A stretch of DNA of 44,521 nucleotides from an uncultured Eubacteriales bacterium (GTDB taxonomy: Bacteria; Bacillota; Clostridia; Christensenellales; Aristaeellaceae). This document shows positions 19,601-27,238 of the stretch, one piece after another. The first letter of the stretch is position 1, and each line of letters opens with the position of its first letter. The translations under genes were made by a program, and so were the position numbers. Below the pieces are notes generated by a model. The model was given only the letters and a program-made list of their open reading frames with translations. It made no database searches and was not told the DNA's origin. Location: positions 1 to 44,521 of the forward strand of contig ONHI01000004.1 of the NCBI GenBank assembly GCA_900317565.1. The letters run 5' to 3'.

Positions 19601-20652
19601 GCGCGGACACCTTCTTCATCTATTGCCCCAGCAAGGGCGATTATGAGGCGATGCTGGACAAGATCTCCGAGGGCCTCAGCGGCCAGGACGCCAACTCCGA
19701 CCGGGTGCGCCTGCGCATGGGCGTCTACGTGAAGGTGGACAAGACGCTGGAGATCGACCGCCGCTTCGATTACGCCCGCACGGCGGCCAACACCGTCAAG
19801 ACCGGCCATGTGAAGGCCGTGGGCATTTACGACGACGAGATGCACAAGGCCGACCTGTTCAGGGAGCACCTGCTGGAGGACTTCCGGACCTCGCTGAAGG
19901 ACGGCTGCTTCAAGGTGTTCTTCCAGCCGAAGTTCGACATTCGCCCGGAGAAGCCGCTGCTCTCCGGCGCGGAGGCGCTGGTGCGCTGGAACCATCCCGA
20001 GCTGGGCATGATCAGCCCCGGCATGTTCATACCGCTGCTGGAGGACAACGGCCTGATCCTGGAGCTGGACGAGTATGTCTGGCGGGAGACGGCCGCCCAG
20101 ATCCGGCGCTGGAAGGACCGCTTCGGCTTCTCGATCCCCGTGTCGGTGAACGTGTCCCGCATCGACATGCTCACGCCGAACCTGAAGAGCATCTTCACGG
20201 ATATACTGGACAGCCAGGGGCTGAGCGCCCAGGACCTGATGCTGGAGATCACCGAATCGGCCTACACCGGCGATTCCGACCAGGTGATCCTGATGGCGCG
20301 GGAGCTGCGCGGCGTGGGCATGGGCTTCCGCATCGAGATGGATGACTTCGGCACCGGCTATTCGTCCCTGGGCATGCTGTCCCACCTGCCCATTGACGTG
20401 CTGAAGCTGGACATGAGCTTCGTGCGCAGCGCCTTCGGCGAGAAGCGCGACGTACGCATGATCGAGCTCATCATCGATATCGCCGACTACCTGAACGTGC
20501 CCGTGGTGGCCGAGGGCGTCGAGACCCAGGAGCAGTACCTGGCGCTCAAGGAGCTGGGATGCGAGCTGGTGCAGGGCTATTACTTCTCCAGGCCCGTGCC
20601 GCCGGATCAGTTCGACCGCTTCCTGGAGGAGCGCGTCGGCAGGGAAGGCTGA
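16696..20652 (+). CDS. APC-permease-fused GGDEF, REC, degenerate GGDEF, EAL protein
   Basis: 1318 residues from ATG 16696, 9 bases after GGAAGAGG; an upstream GTG at 16633 lacks a site. The N-terminal about 490 residues are an APC-type permease closely similar to that of the preceding protein (GWGSLVVTSNTYLAQAG; RTAIGWIVDVTTLGAT is nearly shared). After another extracytoplasmic stretch and helix comes an intact GGDEF domain (IGGDEFVVIL, G659; no RxxD inhibitory site in front). Next are a REC (D813 in VMLDLQMPGMSG), a second GGDEF that is degenerate (RRSADTFFIY) and an intact EAL domain (EALVRW, E1093; DDFGTGYSSL; AEGVET). It can in principle both make and degrade cyclic-di-GMP. It is the last gene of the operon. 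Confidence 0.93.
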   Translation: MTDQKRSTGLQPYLSQAAAWALAVGTSVGWGSLVVTSNTYLAQAGPLGSIFGLLIGMALMLVICRNFAYMADRYPRAGGIYDYTKEVFGYDRAFLVFWFLSLTYMAMFWANATSLPLFARFFIGDAFKFGYLFSVFGYEVYLGEALLTLAAIAAVTLLCLKSKRLTAHLMVALALIFTVGIALCFAVAAAGRHGTWSPAFLPDRSGFSQAVKIAFISPWAFIGFESITNSVEEFKFRRDRLHRILVISVLTATALYIFVTLLSISAYPADCGSWLDYIRRLDSYSGIEGLPAFYAARHYLGDFGVAVLMAALLALVLTSLIGNLRTLSRLFYATARDGILPERFAELNDRHIPANAMLLVAAVSAVIPFVGRTAIGWIVDVTTLGATMLYGFVSAAAYKTARKLKKRRESVTGLIGFAVMLVFGLYLLFPNLFGDAMLETETYILFMVWTVIGIFYFRGIVKRDHARRFGKAIIVWIVLLALVVFMAMIWSGRVDEQTTNDAIRSMQEYYTGASDAAADVSEAQFVQDKLDQIHRTNVINTLVISGLFIMALGAMLINHLSMRRWENKAVEERDAARETAFKDPMTGAKSKLAYLHREKEINQAIDAGKAEPFAVVVCDVNGLKKINDTLGHKAGDEYIRKAFDMICDIFQHSPVYRIGGDEFVVILSGRDYLIRKELTLALHDRSVAHIGSSGVVVSGGLSEFQENTDKSYHAVFERADGLMYEEKQLLKGLGAATRDSLEEEAKAIIPMTEESEVLHLKRHVLVVEDEAVNLMLLGNMLQDAYEVVYASDGSEALAQMKTHKDELALVMLDLQMPGMSGMEVLKVMREEDELKDIPVIVLTADQSAEVECLKLGAMDFIPKPYPSWEIVRARAHRCIELSEKRNIINSTERDSLTRLLNLDYFLRYVRMYDQHYTDMPMDAIVVDINHFHMINERYGKQYGDGVLGRIGERIRQIARDIGGVACRRSADTFFIYCPSKGDYEAMLDKISEGLSGQDANSDRVRLRMGVYVKVDKTLEIDRRFDYARTAANTVKTGHVKAVGIYDDEMHKADLFREHLLEDFRTSLKDGCFKVFFQPKFDIRPEKPLLSGAEALVRWNHPELGMISPGMFIPLLEDNGLILELDEYVWRETAAQIRRWKDRFGFSIPVSVNVSRIDMLTPNLKSIFTDILDSQGLSAQDLMLEITESAYTGDSDQVILMARELRGVGMGFRIEMDDFGTGYSSLGMLSHLPIDVLKLDMSFVRSAFGEKRDVRMIELIIDIADYLNVPVVAEGVETQEQYLALKELGCELVQGYYFSRPVPPDQFDRFLEERVGREG

Positions 20653-20703
20653 GTGAAGCCGGCGGCTCCGTCGCCGCGCCCGGGATGACGAACGCCCCGG
20701 AGC

Positions 20704-20743
20704 CGTCATTCTGAGCGGAGGCGCAGCCGGAGTCGAAGAATCT
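20704..20743. repeat. short interspersed repeat remnant
   Basis: The intergenic sequence GTCATTCTGAGCGG...GAAGAATCTG matches a common short intergenic repeat in many bacteria (TCATTCTGAGCG...GAAGAATCT). It lies between the giant GGDEF/EAL gene and the YbaK gene. Identification is from memory of the motif. Confidence 0.4.
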
Positions 20744-20793
20744 GCTTATTCAATCGTCGATAGACGTGAATCCATGAACCCGAGGTGTCGCCC

Positions 20794-21258
20794 ATGTCCA
20801 TATCCAACGTCAGGGAATACCTGAAGCCCTTCGGCCTGGAGGCAAAGATACTGGAATTCCCCACCTCCAGCGCCACCGTGGAGCTGGCCGCCCAGGCCGC
20901 CGGGGTGATCCCCGCCCGCATCGCCAAATCGCTGGGCTTTGTGCTGCCCGACGGGCCGATCCTGGTGGTGACCGCCGGGGACATGCGCATCGACAATCCG
21001 CGCTTCAAGGCTCAATTCCACGCCAAGGCGAAGATGATCGGCTTCGACGCCTGCGAGGATACCGTGGGCCACGGCGCGGGCGGCGTGTGCCCCTTCGCGA
21101 TCAAGCCGGAGGTGCGCGTCTACCTGGACGTGTCGCTGAAGCGGTTCGAGACCGTGTTCCCCGCCTGCGGCAGCGCCAACAGCGCCATCGAGCTCACGCC
21201 CGACCAGCTGGAGGCCGCGGCCCAGAACTGCATGGGCTGGGTGGACGTGTGCAAGTGA
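20794..21258 (+). CDS. YbaK/EbsC-type aminoacyl-tRNA deacylase
   Basis: 154 residues, a single YbaK/prolyl-tRNA-editing domain. Typical segments are TVELAAQAAGVIPARIAKSL (with the conserved Lys in AKSLGF), the VVTAGDMRID strand, and the GHGAGGVCPFAI loop that closes the active site. Family members hydrolyse mischarged Ala- or Cys-tRNA-Pro, acting free in the cytoplasm. The ATG at 20794 is 8 bases after GAGG; a GTG at 20785 would overlap the Shine-Dalgarno. It stands alone between two repeat remnants. Confidence 0.9.
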   Translation: MSISNVREYLKPFGLEAKILEFPTSSATVELAAQAAGVIPARIAKSLGFVLPDGPILVVTAGDMRIDNPRFKAQFHAKAKMIGFDACEDTVGHGAGGVCPFAIKPEVRVYLDVSLKRFETVFPACGSANSAIELTPDQLEAAAQNCMGWVDVCK

Positions 21259-21285
21259 GGCAAGACGTCTTCCAATGCCTGGCTC

Positions 21286-21335
21286 GCCCCCGTGAGGGGG
21301 AGAGCTGGCACGGCGCAGCCTTGACTGAGAGGGGG
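21286..21335. repeat. interspersed hairpin repeat, copy 1
   Basis: A small hairpin (C-run, GTGA loop, G-run) followed by GCTGGCACGGCGCAGCC and GACTGAGAGGGGG. I recognise this arrangement as a widespread intergenic repeat of gut Clostridia. A related copy is at 37264-37312. No coding potential. Confidence 0.5.
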
Positions 21336-21449
21336 ATCCCCAAAAAACGTGGAGAACCGAATTAGATTTGCCTTTAGGCTTGCTTTAGGTTCGCATGCGA
21401 TAATGCGTTTGTCCCAAGGAGGACAATAAAACGCAAGGAGATGTGTAAC

Positions 21450-22033
21450 ATGAAGCAATTCTTTTCCGGTATGTTGATCACCCTGGCGCTGATGCTGGCG
21501 ATCGTGGTTGGCGTCGTGGCCATCGCGGAGTCCGCCGAGACCGAGGCGCCCCAGCTGCCCGCGACGGAGCAGGCTCCGGCTGAGGTCGCGCCCGAGGCCG
21601 AAGCGTCCTCGACCGAATCGACCGATTCCACCGCGCTGAAGGAGGCGCTGGACGCCTACAACGCCGCGCGCCAGTCCAGCAAGGTGGAGGGCCTGGAGGC
21701 TGAGCTGAAGGGCTATGTGGAGTCCGGCAAGCTGACCCAGGAGCAGGCCGACCTGATCCTGAACTACTACAAGGAGCAGGAATCCCTGCGCAACGGCACC
21801 TGCCCGAACTGCGGCTACCAGTTCCAGTCCAGGGCGGCTTCGGCCGCGGCGGACGCAGCGGCGGCGGCAAGGGCGGTCGCGGCGGCAAGGGCGGCAACGG
21901 CGGCATGCGCGGCTTCGGCCGGCAGGGCATGGGCGCCCAGGACAATGCCCAGGGCAACGCGCCGACCGACGGCATGGCCTTTGACGGCAGCGCGCAGGTC
22001 GCGCCCGACGCCTTTGGCTTCGAGGGCATCTGA
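21450..22033 (+). CDS. exported CPNCG/Gly-rich protein with apparent frameshift
   Basis: The first frame starts at ATG 21450 (AAGGAG 9 bases upstream) and gives a signal peptide (to about AIAES), an acidic Ala/Pro/Thr-rich stretch, then a helical segment LTQEQADLILNYYKEQ resembling DUF2680-type proteins, and CPNCGYQFQS. At 21828-21831 the natural continuation moves to the -1 frame. That frame encodes QGGFGRGGRSGGGKGGRGG and then FGRQGMGAQDNAQG to a TGA at 22031-22033, a clear Gly-rich tail. In the original frame the sequence becomes Ala/Arg-rich nonsense to 22091. The restored protein is about 194 residues. Loss of one C in a C-run, a sequencing error, or programmed frameshifting could explain it. 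It precedes a two-component pair and may be its target or partner. Confidence 0.7.
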
Positions 22034-22044
22034 GCCCCTTCCCA

Positions 22045-22077
22045 GCGAAGCGTCACCCGGACCGGGTGGCGCTTTGC
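22045..22077 (+). terminator. hairpin between the Gly-rich protein gene and the response regulator gene
   Basis: Imperfect inverted repeat: arms 22045-22060 and 22062-22077 with two mismatches of G-U type. There is no T-tract directly after, so it may be a weak terminator or attenuator, or an RNA-stabilising element. Confidence 0.45.
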
Positions 22078-22107
22078 GCAATACGGCATGATTGAAATGG
22101 TGATATT

Positions 22108-22779
22108 ATGAAGATACTTTTCGCCGAGGACGACCGGGACCTCTGCCGCGCGATGGAGGCGCTGCTGAAGCACGCGGGCTACACCGTGGACGTGGTGAAC
22201 AATGGCCGCGACGCGCTGGATTACGCCGGGGAGGGCGACTACGACGGGCTGATACTGGACTGGATGATGCCCGGCATGGACGGCATACGGGTGCTGGAGG
22301 CCCTGCGGGGCCGGGGCGTCGCCACGCCCTGCCTGATGCTGACGGCCCGGGACGCCGTGGAGGACCGGGTGACCGGCCTGGACGCCGGGGCGGACGACTA
22401 CCTGCCCAAGCCCTTCGCGGCCAGCGAGCTGCTGGCCAGGGTGCGGGCCATGCTGCGGCGCAGGGCGGACTACGCGCCGGACGTGGCGCGCTTCGGGGAC
22501 ATCGAGCTGGACAGGGCGCTGATGGAGCTGCGCTGCAATGGCCGGTCGGTGAAGCTGACCAACAAGGCCTTCCAGCTGATGGAGCTGCTGATCGAGCGCC
22601 CCGGCAGCGTCCACAGCGTGGACCAGATCATGGAGCGCATTTGGGGCTGGGACAGCGAATCCGAGAACAGCGTGGTCTGGGTGCACATCTCCCAGCTGCG
22701 CAAGCGGCTGTCCGAGCTGGGCTCGCGGGTGGAGATCAAGGCCACCCGGGGCGTGGGCTATTCGCTGGAGAAGGGCTGA
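22108..22779 (+). CDS. OmpR/PhoB-family response regulator
   Basis: 223 residues. The N-terminal REC has the acidic pair EDD (residues 7-9), phospho-acceptor D51 (LILDWMMPGMDG) and the conserved Lys in YLPKPF. The C-terminal winged helix includes KLTNKAFQLMELLIERPG and SVVWVHISQLRKRL and ends in TRGVGYSL. It is a transcription factor activated by the histidine kinase encoded 19 bases downstream. The exported Gly-rich protein gene immediately upstream is a likely regulon member. Confidence 0.95.
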   Translation: MKILFAEDDRDLCRAMEALLKHAGYTVDVVNNGRDALDYAGEGDYDGLILDWMMPGMDGIRVLEALRGRGVATPCLMLTARDAVEDRVTGLDAGADDYLPKPFAASELLARVRAMLRRRADYAPDVARFGDIELDRALMELRCNGRSVKLTNKAFQLMELLIERPGSVHSVDQIMERIWGWDSESENSVVWVHISQLRKRLSELGSRVEIKATRGVGYSLEKG

Positions 22780-22798
22780 CCGGGGGAGGCGCAGGAGC

Positions 22799-24043
22799 AT
22801 GATACGCAGGATCAGGCGGCGGTTCATACGCATCGCGCTGTCGGTGCTGGCCCTGGCCATGGTGCTGGTGGCCGTGGTCATCAACGCGGCGAACTGGATC
22901 GACGTGCGCGGCGAGCTGACCGAGACGCTGACGACGCTGGCGGAGAACGGCGGCGCGATCGGCCGCGGCTTCGTCGGCAAGGGTCGGCGCTCCCGGGGGC
23001 TGCAAAACCGGCTGGACGAATCCCGATTCTTCTCCGTGATCGTGCAGCCCAACGGCGAATACGCGCTGAGCGACACCACCCGGGAGACGGGCTACACCGC
23101 CGAGGAGCTGGCCCAGATCGCCAGCCGCGCCCTGGACAGCGGGCGCGCCAGCGGCTTTCTGGACAGCTACATGTTCATCGTGCAGGGCCAGGAGAACGGG
23201 CTCAGGATGGCCGTGTTCCTGAACTGCGAGACCCGGCTGGAGTCGGTGCGCCGGCTGGCGGTGATCTCCGGCGCGGCGTGCGCGGGGGCGATACTGCTGG
23301 CGTGGCTGCTGGTGGCGCTGTTCAGCAACCGGGCCATACAGCCGATGATCGAAAACGTCGAGCAGCAGAAGCGGTTCATCACCGACGCGGGGCATGAGCT
23401 CAAGACGCCGCTGACGGTGATCTCCGCGAACATGGACGTGCTGGCGCTGGAGACGGGGGAGAACGAATGGGTCCGCAGCACCCGCAAGCAGGTCGCCAAC
23501 CTGCGGGGGCTGGTGAACGAGCTGATCTACCTGTCCCGCCTGGACGAGGAGGACGCCGGGCTGCAATTCGCGGCGTTCGACCTGACGGAGGCGGTGCGCG
23601 CCGCGGCGGAGCCCTTCGAGAGCATGGCGGAATTCAACGGCAAGCAGATGGCGCTGGCGCTGGACGCGGGCGTGCGCATGCGGGGCGACGCCGGGGCGAT
23701 CGGGCGGCTGGTGTCGGTGCTGTGCGACAACGCGGTGAAGTACGCCCCTTCGGGCGACAGCATTGCGCTGGCGCTGCGCGGGGACGGCAGGCGAGCCACG
23801 CTGACGGTGGAGAACGGGCTTTCGGAGCCGCTGGAGCCGGAGGCGCTGAAGCACCTGTTCGACCGCTTCTACCGCGCCGATTCCTCCCGCAGCAAGGAGA
23901 GCGGCGGCTATGGCATCGGGCTGTCCGTGGCCCGGGCCGTGGCAGAAAAACACGGGGGCGACATCCGGGCGAGGCAGACCGGCGAGGGCCGGCTGCGCTT
24001 CACGGTGTCGCTCCCGCTGAAGGGCGCGTCCAAGGGCGCTTAA
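22799..24043 (+). CDS. sensor histidine kinase partner of the OmpR-type regulator
   Basis: 414 residues. Transmembrane helices at about 11-33 and 155-177 flank an extracytoplasmic sensor of about 120 residues without a recognised family. The kinase core is complete: H-box AGHELKTPLTV (H199), N-box LCDNAVKYAP, F-box FDRFYRADSS, G-box GGYGIGLSVA and GEGRLRFTV. No HAMP domain is evident; a short linker connects the second helix to the DHp domain. Classical arrangement RR then HK, same strand, 19 bases apart, so one operon. The signal is unknown. Confidence 0.94.
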   Translation: MIRRIRRRFIRIALSVLALAMVLVAVVINAANWIDVRGELTETLTTLAENGGAIGRGFVGKGRRSRGLQNRLDESRFFSVIVQPNGEYALSDTTRETGYTAEELAQIASRALDSGRASGFLDSYMFIVQGQENGLRMAVFLNCETRLESVRRLAVISGAACAGAILLAWLLVALFSNRAIQPMIENVEQQKRFITDAGHELKTPLTVISANMDVLALETGENEWVRSTRKQVANLRGLVNELIYLSRLDEEDAGLQFAAFDLTEAVRAAAEPFESMAEFNGKQMALALDAGVRMRGDAGAIGRLVSVLCDNAVKYAPSGDSIALALRGDGRRATLTVENGLSEPLEPEALKHLFDRFYRADSSRSKESGGYGIGLSVARAVAEKHGGDIRARQTGEGRLRFTVSLPLKGASKGA

Positions 24044-24113
24044 TCGTCGATCAGGCAGACGTTGGTGTAGTGGGGCAGACAGGTGCGTGAGAAGGAAAGG
24101 AACGGGAGAAAGT

Positions 24114-24278
24114 ATGAACGAGCCAATCATTCGACGGGATTCAGAGGAACGGTATGACGGCGGCCGGAAGGCGGCTGATCGGCGCGGTGTTCGGCATTTG
24201 ACCCCGTCCTATTATTTATTTGCCAAATGCGGCATATTTTGCCTTCTATCAATTGCATTTTGTATGGTTATCTGTTAA
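24114..24278 (+). CDS. possible small membrane peptide
   Basis: A 54-residue frame with a charged N-terminal half (MNEPIIRRDSEERYDG) and a hydrophobic end (CGIFCLLSIAFCMVIC). GGGAGAAAG precedes the ATG. Its stop codon overlaps the -10 element of the next gene's promoter. No family is recognised and it may be fortuitous. Confidence 0.25.
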   Translation: MNEPIIRRDSEERYDGGRKAADRRGVRHLTPSYYLFAKCGIFCLLSIAFCMVIC

Positions 24279-24281
24279 AAT
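24253..24281 (+). promoter_or_regulatory. promoter of the propeller-GGDEF gene
   Basis: TTGCAT (24253-24258) and TAAAAT (24276-24281) with a 17-base spacer inside an AT-rich stretch. The start codon is at 24374, giving a leader of about 85 bases. Confidence 0.55.
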
Positions 24282-24373
24282 AAACAGTGGGATAGTCTGC
24301 GCGGCGATTTCGGAAGGAAAGCGTCGCGCGGGATACGTCATGCCCAAAACCGTCTCGGGAGTGCGCTATCGCA

Positions 24374-27181
24374 ATGAAGAGAATCTTCGGCATACTGCTG
24401 CTGGTCGCGGCGTTGATGCTGGCCTCCGGCGCGTCGGCGGATGAGAAGGACCTGTATATCGACAGGAATGTGCAAAAGATATTCACCTCGGAGGACGGGC
24501 TGCTCTCCACCTCGACGCAGGCGGTGGCCCAGACCCGGGAGGGATTCATATGGATCGGCGGCTACGGCGGTCTGGTTCGCTATGACGGCAAGCGCTTCGA
24601 GACCTTCGCCTACAAGCGCATCACCCGCGTGTCCGGCCTGGCGGCGGGGGAGGACGGCGCGCTGTGGGTGGCCACCTCGGACAAGGGCGTGTTCCGCTAC
24701 ATGGACCATGAGTTTACTCCCGTGCCCGTCGAGGACGGGAACGCCGCGCTGGACGTGGAGTGCATGGCCTTCGCGCCGGACGGCACGCTGTATCTGGGTA
24801 CCGGCAGCGGCCTTTGCGCCGTACAGGACGGCGTCGCGCGGCGGCTGGACATCCCCGGGCTGAACGGCCAGCACATCGACAGGCTGCTGTGCCCGGAGAC
24901 GGGCGCGGTGCTGTGCGTCACCCGGACCGGCGATCTGCTCCGGTACGACGGCGCGACGCTGCAGCGCTCCGCCGCAGGGGACGACTACGCCGTGCGCTCG
25001 GTGTGCGTGGACGCCGCCACGGGCGCTTACCTGGCGGGCACCTCGGGCAACGAGGTGCTGATGCTGGACGCGGCCATGAACGTGACCGCGGTCACCCCGA
25101 TGGAGGGCCTCTCCTGCATCAACGACCTGCACTGCGACGCGAACGGCGCGCTGTGGCTGTGCGCCGACAACGGCATCGCCGTGTATACGCATGGCAGCGT
25201 GCGCATGCAAAACCTGCTGATGAACAACTCCGTGGACCAGATGATGGTGGACCACGAGGGCAATTACTGGTTCGTATCCTCCCGCCAGGGCGTGCTGGAG
25301 GTCTCCCGCAGCCAGTTCGGGGACGTGAGCCGCAGCGCCGGGCTGGAATCCATGGTGGTCAACGCCATACAGCGCATCGGCGACACGCTGTACATCGGCC
25401 ACGATTCCGGGCTGGTCAGCGTGGACGCCACCGATTTCAAGCGGAGTGAGGACGCACCGCTGCCCACGCTGAAGGGCACCCGCGTGCGCGCGCTGCTGGC
25501 CGATTCCGGGGACAATCTTTGGATCGGCACGATGAAGAAGGGCCTCATCCGCTACGCCCCGGACGGCGAGGTCGCGCGCTACACCGGCGCGGAATACCCG
25601 GCGCTGCGCTCCGATAACATACGCTCCATCGTCGAGACCGACGAGGGCATGCTGATCGGCACCGACGTGGGCGCGTACCTGGTGAACGGCGAGGACGTGC
25701 GCAGCGCGGTGAACGACGCGGACGCGGTGGCCTTCCGCATACTCTGCGCCGACCGCTTCGGCGACACCCTCTACCTGGGCTCCGACGGAAACGGCCTCTA
25801 CCTGGTGCGGGACGGCGAGATCGTGCGCCGCGTCACCACCGGGGACGGGCTCAGCTCCAACGTCATCATGAAGCAGTATTGGAGCGAGGCCTTCGACGGC
25901 GTGTGGCTGGTCACCGGCAACAACATCGACTTCCTGGCCGCCGACGGCAGCGTCACCTCCATCGACAACTTCCCGTCCACCAACAACCTGGACCTGCTGC
26001 TGATGCAGAACGGCGACGCCTGGGTGTTCACCGGCAGCGGCATATACCAGACCACGGAGGAATCGCTGCTGCGGGACGCGGAGCCTCGCTACCAGCAGTA
26101 CCGCCGGGCGGACGGCCTGCCCTATGAGATCACGCCGAACTCCTACCAGTGCGTGACCGAGGACGTGCTCTACGGCTGTGGCTCCGGCGGCGTGTTCAGC
26201 CTGGAGACCGACTTCATGCAGTCCGAGGCAGAGGGCTACCAGCTGGTGATCGACAGCGTGATCGCCGACGGCCAGCCTGTGTACATACAGTCCGACGGCG
26301 CCTGCGACATCGAGGACGAGGTGCGGCGCATCGACATCAACGCCTATGTGCTGACCTACCAGACCGGCAATCCGCAGGTGATCTACTGGCTGGAGGGCTT
26401 CGACGAGGGCGAGACCATCGCCCGGCTCAGCCAGCTCGGCCACATCAGCTACACCAACCTGAACGGCGGCAGCTATACCTTCCACTTCGGCGTGCGGGAC
26501 TACAAGTCCGACGCGGTGCTCCAGGAGACCACGCTGCACATCGTCAAGAAGTACCCCTGGTACCAGAAGCCCGCGGTGCGCGTCGCCGCGGTGGCGCTGG
26601 GGCTGCTGCTGCTGGGGCTGGTGGCGCTGGCGATCATCCGCGCCCGCTATCGCCGCGTCACCCGGACGCTGCAAAAGGAATACGAGCGCAAGGAGAAAGA
26701 GCACCTGGAGAACATGGCCTACCGGGACTTCCTCACCGGGCTGTACAACCGCAATTACCTGGACGTCTGGAACGCCCGGCTCGCCCCCGATGCGGCCTAT
26801 CCGATCAGCTTCGTGTCCATCGACATGAACAACCTGAAGCTGATCAACGACCGCTACGGCCACAAGAACGGCGACCAGCTGCTGTGCGCCATGGCCGACC
26901 TGCTGAAGAAGTATTTCAGCGGGGAGCAGTATTCCGTGCTGCGCATCGGCGGCGATGAATTCCTGGTGCTGGCCCGGGGCGTGGACGAGGCGGAGATGAC
27001 CGGGATACTGGAGCGCATGGCCGAGGAGGGCAATGCCGTGTTCGTCAACGGCGTGCCGGTGACCTTCGGCTATGGCATCTGCTCCCAGCGGGAGGGCGAA
27101 TACAACTTCGAGGACGGCCTGCGGCTGTCCGACCTGAAGCTGCTGGAGCAGAAGGACAGGATCCACGGCAGGAAGGGTTAA
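24374..27181 (+). CDS. exported propeller receptor with YYY domain, TM helix and GGDEF
   Basis: 935 residues. Signal peptide (1-22), then about 560 residues of repeated two-component-regulator propeller units (for example EGFIWIGGYGGLVRYDGKRF, GALWVATSDKGVFRY, DNLWIGTMKKGLIRY), expected to form a beta-propeller outside the membrane. A Y_Y_Y-like Ig-fold follows (about 610-715, with YWLEGFDEGETIA and SYTFHFGVRDY), then a transmembrane helix (about 737-757), a short charged helix, and a GGDEF domain with intact IGGDEFLVL (G859) and no RxxD inhibitory site. It should synthesise cyclic-di-GMP in response to an extracellular, possibly glycan-related, signal. This layout is known for hybrid two-component systems of Bacteroidetes and for GGDEF proteins of other phyla. 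Confidence 0.93.
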   Translation: MKRIFGILLLVAALMLASGASADEKDLYIDRNVQKIFTSEDGLLSTSTQAVAQTREGFIWIGGYGGLVRYDGKRFETFAYKRITRVSGLAAGEDGALWVATSDKGVFRYMDHEFTPVPVEDGNAALDVECMAFAPDGTLYLGTGSGLCAVQDGVARRLDIPGLNGQHIDRLLCPETGAVLCVTRTGDLLRYDGATLQRSAAGDDYAVRSVCVDAATGAYLAGTSGNEVLMLDAAMNVTAVTPMEGLSCINDLHCDANGALWLCADNGIAVYTHGSVRMQNLLMNNSVDQMMVDHEGNYWFVSSRQGVLEVSRSQFGDVSRSAGLESMVVNAIQRIGDTLYIGHDSGLVSVDATDFKRSEDAPLPTLKGTRVRALLADSGDNLWIGTMKKGLIRYAPDGEVARYTGAEYPALRSDNIRSIVETDEGMLIGTDVGAYLVNGEDVRSAVNDADAVAFRILCADRFGDTLYLGSDGNGLYLVRDGEIVRRVTTGDGLSSNVIMKQYWSEAFDGVWLVTGNNIDFLAADGSVTSIDNFPSTNNLDLLLMQNGDAWVFTGSGIYQTTEESLLRDAEPRYQQYRRADGLPYEITPNSYQCVTEDVLYGCGSGGVFSLETDFMQSEAEGYQLVIDSVIADGQPVYIQSDGACDIEDEVRRIDINAYVLTYQTGNPQVIYWLEGFDEGETIARLSQLGHISYTNLNGGSYTFHFGVRDYKSDAVLQETTLHIVKKYPWYQKPAVRVAAVALGLLLLGLVALAIIRARYRRVTRTLQKEYERKEKEHLENMAYRDFLTGLYNRNYLDVWNARLAPDAAYPISFVSIDMNNLKLINDRYGHKNGDQLLCAMADLLKKYFSGEQYSVLRIGGDEFLVLARGVDEAEMTGILERMAEEGNAVFVNGVPVTFGYGICSQREGEYNFEDGLRLSDLKLLEQKDRIHGRKG

Positions 27182-27196
27182 AACGGACAAAAAATG

Positions 27197-27225
27197 GGGG
27201 AGGCGGCACGCCGTGCCGCCTCCCC
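27197..27225. terminator. bidirectional terminator between convergent genes
   Basis: Inverted repeat with arms of 14 bases (27197-27210 and 27212-27225). Read on the minus strand it is followed by ATTTTTT, a good T-tract for the HAD gene. On the plus strand the tail is GCATTTATAT, weaker. Confidence 0.85.
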
Positions 27226-27238
27226 GCATTTATATCGT

